A stretch of 64,000 nt of DNA from NCBI GenBank assembly GCA_934717675.1, contig CAKUYZ010000005.1, positions 17,166 through 81,165 of the forward strand, in the 5' to 3' direction. Source of the stretch: an uncultured Bacteroidales bacterium. GTDB lineage: Bacteria > Bacteroidota > Bacteroidia > Bacteroidales > Marinilabiliaceae. Below, in pieces: positions 59,674-64,000 of the stretch (positions are counted from its first letter, which is position 1; every line of letters begins with the position of its first letter). A program made the translations under genes and the position numbers. The notes beneath the pieces are model-generated. The model worked only from the letters and a program-made list of their open reading frames with translations. It had not been told where the DNA came from and searched no databases.

Positions 59674-60648
59674 TTAGCGAAGCTCCTTGCCGTCGTTGTC
59701 CGCAAGCCAGTCGGCCAGCGCGTCGTCTAGCGGATATTGCATCCTGTAGCCGCTCTCGGCCATCTTCTTGCCGCATATGTTGGTGCTGACCATGAGTTTG
59801 CGCACTCGCGCGGGGCATATCCCCATGGGCGATCCCAGCGCCATGGCCACGTAGGCCAATGGCATCAGCACCCACGACGGCACGAGGGGCGTCCACGACC
59901 GCAGACGGGTGACGGCTTTCATGTGCTCCACAATCTGGCCTATGGTGTAGGCCGGCTCATAGGTGCAGTTATAGAGCTCGGCCCCGGGCCCGTGGCTCTC
60001 CAGCCGGTAGAGGATGAACGCCGCCAGGTCTTTTACGTATACGCAGGCCTTGACGGTGTCCTTGCGACCCGGGAAGGCGAACTTATGGCCGCGGATGCTC
60101 TGGTAGAGGCGCGTGAAGTTGCCATTCTCTCCCTTGCCGAAGACCACGCCAGGCCTCAAGATGGTGAGCTGCCTGTCCGCCCCGCCCGCCTGCCAGGCCA
60201 AGTGAATCTTCTCGGCCACGAGCTTCGAGATGCCATAGGGCGTGTTTGGCGTGGGGAGCGTCTCCTCATACTTCTCCTCTTCCGAGGCGGCGTAGGGGGC
60301 TATGCTGCTGGTGAAGGCCATGCGGCGTATGCCATGTGCCGCCGCGAAAGCCGTGACGTTCTCCGCTCCGCGTATGTTGGTCTCGAAATAGGCGTGGTCG
60401 GGGTGACCCGGCGTGCGGTGTATGGCGGCGAGGTTGATGACCGCGTCATCGGGCCGTGGCGCGAGGCCGTCGGGCAGGGTTATGGGCTTGTGCACGTCGG
60501 CTTGGACGAACGTGGCGAGGCCGCCGTGGTCAGACGGCACGATGTCCAGGTTGACGACCTGAATGTCCGGCCGCCTGTCCTTGATGGCTTTGGTGAGGTG
60601 CGTCCCGATGAACCCGGAGCCACCGAAGATGAAGAAGCGGCGTGGCAA
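59674..60648 (-). CDS. NAD-dependent epimerase/dehydratase (SDR family)
   Basis: A 324-aa extended short-chain dehydrogenase: nucleotide-binding FIFGGSGFIGTHL, catalytic SSIAPY region and YGISK (YxxxK). It probably modifies a nucleotide sugar for surface polysaccharide synthesis. It ends convergent with the acyltransferase/TA region and lies 5 bp after the DUF4422 gene, so both are in one operon. Confidence 0.86.
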   Translation of the reverse strand: MPRRFFIFGGSGFIGTHLTKAIKDRRPDIQVVNLDIVPSDHGGLATFVQADVHKPITLPDGLAPRPDDAVINLAAIHRTPGHPDHAYFETNIRGAENVTAFAAAHGIRRMAFTSSIAPYAASEEEKYEETLPTPNTPYGISKLVAEKIHLAWQAGGADRQLTILRPGVVFGKGENGNFTRLYQSIRGHKFAFPGRKDTVKACVYVKDLAAFILYRLESHGPGAELYNCTYEPAYTIGQIVEHMKAVTRLRSWTPLVPSWVLMPLAYVAMALGSPMGICPARVRKLMVSTNICGKKMAESGYRMQYPLDDALADWLADNDGKELR

Positions 60649-60653
60649 AGGGG

Positions 60654-61427
60654 CTATCTGCTCTTGTCGTATTTGACCCCGAAATATTTAGCGGCCAAGA
60701 AGCCTTTCAACTTTGCCCAAAAGTTCTCCTTGCCTAGCATCACCATTCCAGTCTCGACATATTTCACTTTGTTGTGTGTGATCCACACATCTAACAGAAG
60801 TTCCGCTATTCTGCCGGGCCAACGTGCGTCGAAAGGGCTCAAAGTCTTGAAGTCAACATCTTTTTCCATTGCGAAGAGAACCTTGAAAAGCCATTCGCAA
60901 TAAGCGTTGAGGATTGGGCGGCGCATAACCAGCATATTGAACATGTGCCCAGATCTTCTGTCCATCACCTTGTCAAATGATCCAACGTATTCGGGGCATA
61001 TTCTCTCGATGGTCTCACGGGCAATCTCTAGGTGCGCGACATCGTGAGTATGTTTGTAATGGGAGTATAAAGTCTCTATGAAATAGTATCTTTTTACAGG
61101 TAGCACCACATCGGCCTTTGACAGACATCGCTCCATCTCGGGCTTTGTCATTATCAGATTGTACTTCCAACGCCCGAACCTACAGCTGAAGTGGCGGCGA
61201 TAGTGCGCAAGCCCAATGTACTCGTTATCTAGGTTTTTCCATCCCCAATACAGGGCGGTGAGTTCACATAGGTAGGGGTTTTTTGCGGAAATATTATCTC
61301 CTGTGTTGTCTGTGGCGTAACCAAAATCTTCGGAAGACAACGCCTTGCCCACTTGGACGGGCAAGTACATGCTGTCTTGCGGCATCTGCGCCTTCTTGTG
61401 CGTAGCTACCAATATCTTTATATCCAT
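60654..61427 (-). CDS. DUF4422 family capsular polysaccharide protein
   Basis: A 257-aa protein: KILVATHKKAQMPQDSMYLPVQVGKAL, then NPYLCELTALYWGWKNLDNEYIGLAHYRRHF, the signature of DUF4422, a family of probable glycosyltransferases in capsule and exopolysaccharide loci. It ends FWAKLKGFLAAKYFGVKYDKSR, a basic, possibly membrane-associated tail. AT-richer than genes before 60 kb. Upstream lies a -7 element at 61501-61508. Confidence 0.85.
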   Translation of the reverse strand: MDIKILVATHKKAQMPQDSMYLPVQVGKALSSEDFGYATDNTGDNISAKNPYLCELTALYWGWKNLDNEYIGLAHYRRHFSCRFGRWKYNLIMTKPEMERCLSKADVVLPVKRYYFIETLYSHYKHTHDVAHLEIARETIERICPEYVGSFDKVMDRRSGHMFNMLVMRRPILNAYCEWLFKVLFAMEKDVDFKTLSPFDARWPGRIAELLLDVWITHNKVKYVETGMVMLGKENFWAKLKGFLAAKYFGVKYDKSR

Positions 61428-61690
61428 GTTTTTCGTTTGGCTGATTAAAATATCTGGTCGGTGTTTATTCCCAAATTGAGAAAGTCCGCACCGAGGGAGA
61501 CAAAGTTAGGCTAATTTTTTCTTTAGGCTCTTGTTTGGCTTGTGAGAATATGAAGTTGTCAATGTTTTAGAATGAGTACGGTTGTGTGGGTAGAGAAAAA
61601 AGGAATATATCAAACGGAGGATTTTGAATTTTAAATTGTGTTTTTTCTACTTCAAAATGACGAATAGAAGTAATATTGGAGGCTTGCTAG
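61428..61690 (+). other. AT-rich intergenic region
   Basis: Apart from the promoter-like CAAAGTTA (61501-61508, minus strand) I see no gene, repeat or hairpin of note. Confidence 0.6.
61501..61508 (-). promoter_or_regulatory. -7 element for the DUF4422-epimerase operon
   Basis: TAACTTTG on the minus strand matches TAnnTTTG; transcription would start near 61494, about 67 nt upstream of the DUF4422 ATG. No obvious -33 TTTG. Confidence 0.42.
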
Positions 61691-62198
61691 GAGCGAAGTT
61701 TCAAAGAGGCTATATTTGTGAGTAGTAATTTAGAGATAAATGATACAAGAGAGGAATTCCCTTTTCGAGTGAAAGAGCTGAAAAGAGTGTTTGAAGAGCG
61801 AGGCCTGGCAATTTGCGTCTTTGAAGCGGATGTCGCAAGTTGGGATGGGGCAGAAAAGGGAAAATTAGTGGCCTTACGGCAGAAGTATGCGAAGAATCAG
61901 GATGTCTTGATATGTGATATCTTTCCCTTCCATTGAATATTGGTCTTTGCTTCACCTTAAGAAATCATCCAAGATGTTCTTAACGTGCGCGGATGTAGAG
62001 AAAGAACTTTTGACCCTTATAGAGTGCTTTACTAAGACGGAACGCTTCCTGTCTAGGTCAGATTGGGTAGAAGAGATGTCATCGGACGGCAAATTGGAAT
62101 CAGCAGTTTTGCTAGCGAAAGAAATCGGCATGGGCAAAGGAACATCTTATTCCAATGTGTATAAGGCTATTGAGGAGTTAGAGAAAGAAAAGATATAG
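61691..62198 (+). pseudogene. RloB-like protein remnant, truncated and frameshifted
   Basis: Two overlapping frames join into one RloB-like C-terminal part: ICVFEADVASWDGAEKGKL...YAKNQDVLICD, then SFPSIEYWSLLHLKK...FLSRSDWVEEMSSDGKLESA...SYSNVYKAIEELE. The first frame stops at 61936; the second takes over with a +1 shift. Removing one base near 61919 (GATATCT to GATTCT) would restore the family's CD-S-x-PSIEYW-x-LLH. The usual N-terminal half, including the start and the first catalytic segment, is missing; a TAG lies at 61688-61690. RloB proteins are Toprim-like partners of the RloA ATPase linked to restriction or defence islands. No rloA is seen. Confidence 0.72.
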
Positions 62199-62380
62199 CT
62201 TGGGCTTTGACTGGCGTATTAAGTGTTTCCACATTTGCTTAACATGAATTTCTTGTCATTTTAAGCAAATGCCAAAGTTATCAACATAAGGCAGGCACCA
62301 TGCGAAGCCTTTTTGGGGGGGACATATCGAGAAAAGACTTCGAAGAGAGCCTTTTAAATTGTGTGCCATAATTCAGCAAA

Positions 62381-63241
62381 TCAGAAGGCTCCTCTATCTT
62401 CTGCATTAGATTCGTTGTCCAGCATATCCATAAGTTTTGCGCTTATTTCACCATCAACTTTCCTTGCGAATAGTGCGTGACACGAACGTATCTTGTTGTA
62501 ATCGTTTTCTGTGAGTACTGCAGGACCTGGCCATACAATGATCCTAAGGTTGTCGTTAATAACGCTTTTTGCTAGTGGTGAATTCATTAAGACAGTTTGA
62601 TAGAATGTTTCTTCACCGTCTAAGCTATATTTCAGCCTTTTTTGAAGATCTAGTGAAGTTTGACTACTAAGCAAAATGTATATTGCCTCTCTTGGCAGAG
62701 ACATATAAGAGGAGCCTCCCTCCACATTGTATTGCGGCATATACATTTTCTTAGTCCTATAAAATTGAACGACTTTGCACAATCGGTTTAATATTCTGTT
62801 ATAGAAAGGTTTCCTAACGTCTGTCCATCTGGCAAATGTCTTGTATTTATAGAAGTGAAAGCCACCGTTCCAACTGTTCCAACAGCTGCGTGGGATTGGC
62901 TCGTGCCTCATATACACTTTGCCGGCAGAAACTAGCTCGTCAGCTTTTCTTAGGTCTATCACAGGGTAATCTTGTCCAGTGATTAAATGGAAGAAATCGA
63001 ACTGTCGGTTGTCATTGATAGCAAGTCTCATCATATCAAGAAACGCTTCGACGTGGGCGAAACTGCCCCATTGAACGTTTCTCCGTGCAGCACAAATGGC
63101 GCGCGGGTTGATATCTTCGTTTCGGATTTTGCTTCGTTTGTCAATGTGTATGAAGACGCCCCATTCTTGGGGAATTCTGCTAATCAGCCTATTTATCAGT
63201 TTTGTATCCTTGTATGCTGATATTAGAACGCAATGCTTCAT
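62381..63241 (-). CDS. core-2/I-branching-type glycosyltransferase (GT14 family)
   Basis: About 286 aa from ATG 63241 (MKHCVLISAYKDTKLINRLI); the longer in-frame start at 63379 lies within the preceding gene. Family features: FIHIDKRSKI, VQWGSFAHVEAFLDMM, FDFFHLITGQDYP, SWNGGFHFYKY and VEGGSSYMSLPREA...DGEETFYQTVLMNSP. These bacterial relatives of beta-1,6-GlcNAc transferases decorate surface glycans. AT-rich, like its neighbour, suggesting acquisition from another source. Confidence 0.83.
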   Translation of the reverse strand: MKHCVLISAYKDTKLINRLISRIPQEWGVFIHIDKRSKIRNEDINPRAICAARRNVQWGSFAHVEAFLDMMRLAINDNRQFDFFHLITGQDYPVIDLRKADELVSAGKVYMRHEPIPRSCWNSWNGGFHFYKYKTFARWTDVRKPFYNRILNRLCKVVQFYRTKKMYMPQYNVEGGSSYMSLPREAIYILLSSQTSLDLQKRLKYSLDGEETFYQTVLMNSPLAKSVINDNLRIIVWPGPAVLTENDYNKIRSCHALFARKVDGEISAKLMDMLDNESNAEDRGAF

Positions 63242-63305
63242 TGCAATGAAGATTTTATGACAGTAGCCTACCGTCTGATGTGTTTTATATGCCTGAAAAG
63301 GGAAA

Positions 63306-64000
63306 CTACCTTTTTGTATACAGGATTCCGTAATGTAGTCTAGCAAAAAGATTGATGACTCCGCAAACAGACATAACAAGAAATATTGCGCTTTTGAGAG
63401 TGAATTTGCTCTTGACAGAGACGGCGTACTCGTTGCGTGGGTTTTTATGGTTTAGCAAAGTGTAAAAACCTTTGCGAGCCCATATAGAGGCCTTTATTTT
63501 GTTGTCTGCAGATATTATCTGCTCATATTTCCTCTCTATAATTTCAATAGCCTCTAAGGCTTTCTTTGCGCCGTACGAAATGCTATCTTTTTGCAAGTAT
63601 TGGTCGACCAAAACGCAATCTTGAATAACTACTTTATATTGCTTAGCCAACCGAATTGAAAGTTCCCAATCTTGAAATCTAGGTAATTCTTCATCAAAAA
63701 GGTTGTTTTTGAAGCAGAAAGACTTGCCCAATATTTCTTGTGTACTCAACTTGCCGTCAAGAAGTAAGTCTTGCGGAGTGACAAAGCCCTGATAATTTCT
63801 ATTTGGAAAAATTTTTATATTTCCGTCAATGTGGTGTTGTCGCATTTTACAAGATACGATATCAGCTCCAGAATCTTTAAGATAGTGTAGCTGCTCTTCA
63901 AGTTTATTTGGATGCCAAACGTCATCGCTATCGTTGAATGCGATAAACTCTCCTGATGCGATATTGATGCCATAATTACGGGCCTTACATGCTCCTGCAT
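63306..64000 (-). CDS. glycosyltransferase family 2 (partial, runs off the window)
   Basis: The frame is open through the right edge and codes for 231 visible residues; the ATG at 63845 is internal. Upstream of it the frame reads ACKARNYGINIASGEFIAFN then DSDDVWHPNKLEEQL, so the DxD nucleotide-sugar motif is in the open frame. The remaining parts are a GT-A C-terminal half (LPRFQDWELSIRLAKQYK) and a terminal hydrophobic helix (SAIFLVMSVCGVINLF). It precedes the GT14 gene by 64 bp in the same direction. Confidence 0.88.
   Translation of the reverse strand, partial: AGACKARNYGINIASGEFIAFNDSDDVWHPNKLEEQLHYLKDSGADIVSCKMRQHHIDGNIKIFPNRNYQGFVTPQDLLLDGKLSTQEILGKSFCFKNNLFDEELPRFQDWELSIRLAKQYKVVIQDCVLVDQYLQKDSISYGAKKALEAIEIIERKYEQIISADNKIKASIWARKGFYTLLNHKNPRNEYAVSVKSKFTLKSAIFLVMSVCGVINLFARLHYGILYTKR

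Noticed and set aside
59737..60903. 388-aa plus-strand frame across the epimerase and DUF4422 genes
   Set aside because: Spans two real minus-strand genes and has shadow-like composition.
63815..64000. 61-aa minus-strand frame at the right edge
   Set aside because: The GT2 frame is open through this region and carries the DxD motif, so this is its shadow.

Overview
The window looks like a chromosomal segment of a GC-rich member of the Bacteroidales (phylum Bacteroidota), possibly near Muribaculaceae, Prevotellaceae or Porphyromonadaceae; species cannot be told from the sequence. The case rests on type IX secretion genes porW and porX side by side, a TonB receptor followed by DUF4876 and DUF6850 genes, a hybrid two-component regulator, an M28-type glutaminyl cyclase, and promoters of the Bacteroidota kind (TTTG, about 20 bp, TAnnTTTG). 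There are no rRNA or tRNA genes, no recognisable insertion sequence and no CRISPR array.

Layout. 1-7.2 kb: end of an upstream gene, a DUF4296 protein, a small unknown protein, porW, porX, a candidate small RNA and an outer-membrane barrel. 7.3-9.8 kb: ychF and hisS. 9.86-16.6 kb: a complete trpEGDCFBA operon with a readable attenuator (leader peptide with three consecutive Trp codons plus a terminator hairpin) and its own end terminator. 16.6-18 kb: an Rpn-type PD-(D/E)XK nuclease gene followed by a separate, translationally coupled copy of only its C-terminal tail. 18-25.1 kb: polysaccharide genes (asparagine-synthase-like protein, two paralogous GT2 enzymes, flippase) interspersed with an outer-membrane protein, pyrE and an SRPBCC protein. 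25-27.6 kb: rnhB and an orphan chemoreceptor. 27.8-32.8 kb: a candidate structured RNA and a TolC / adaptor / ABC export operon.

32.8-39.3 kb (minus strand): an operon of ZIP metal transporter, TonB receptor, DUF4876 lipoprotein and DUF6850 barrel, which I read as a candidate metal-uptake pathway. 39.3-41.3 kb: rsgA and a second Rpn-family gene. 41.3-50 kb (minus): purM, a 62-aa membrane protein, prfA, pyrF, a 116-aa protein, then bioB-A-F-G-C. 50-56.7 kb: a probable T9SS-exported protein with its own promoter, an orphan hybrid two-component sensor and a glutaminyl cyclase. 56.7-60.7 kb: two acyltransferases, a HigBA-like toxin-antitoxin module bracketed by 85-bp direct repeats of the acyltransferase 3' end, and a sugar epimerase. 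60.7-64 kb: a visibly AT-richer surface-polysaccharide region (DUF4422, GT14 and GT2 genes) with a frameshifted RloB remnant.

The most interesting items are the gene-3'-end-duplicating toxin-antitoxin cassette, the free-standing Rpn tail gene that may be an antitoxin, the ZIP-TonB receptor operon with a palindrome inside its promoter, the trp attenuator, and two candidate small RNAs. All functions are inferred from reading the sequence; no database search was run.
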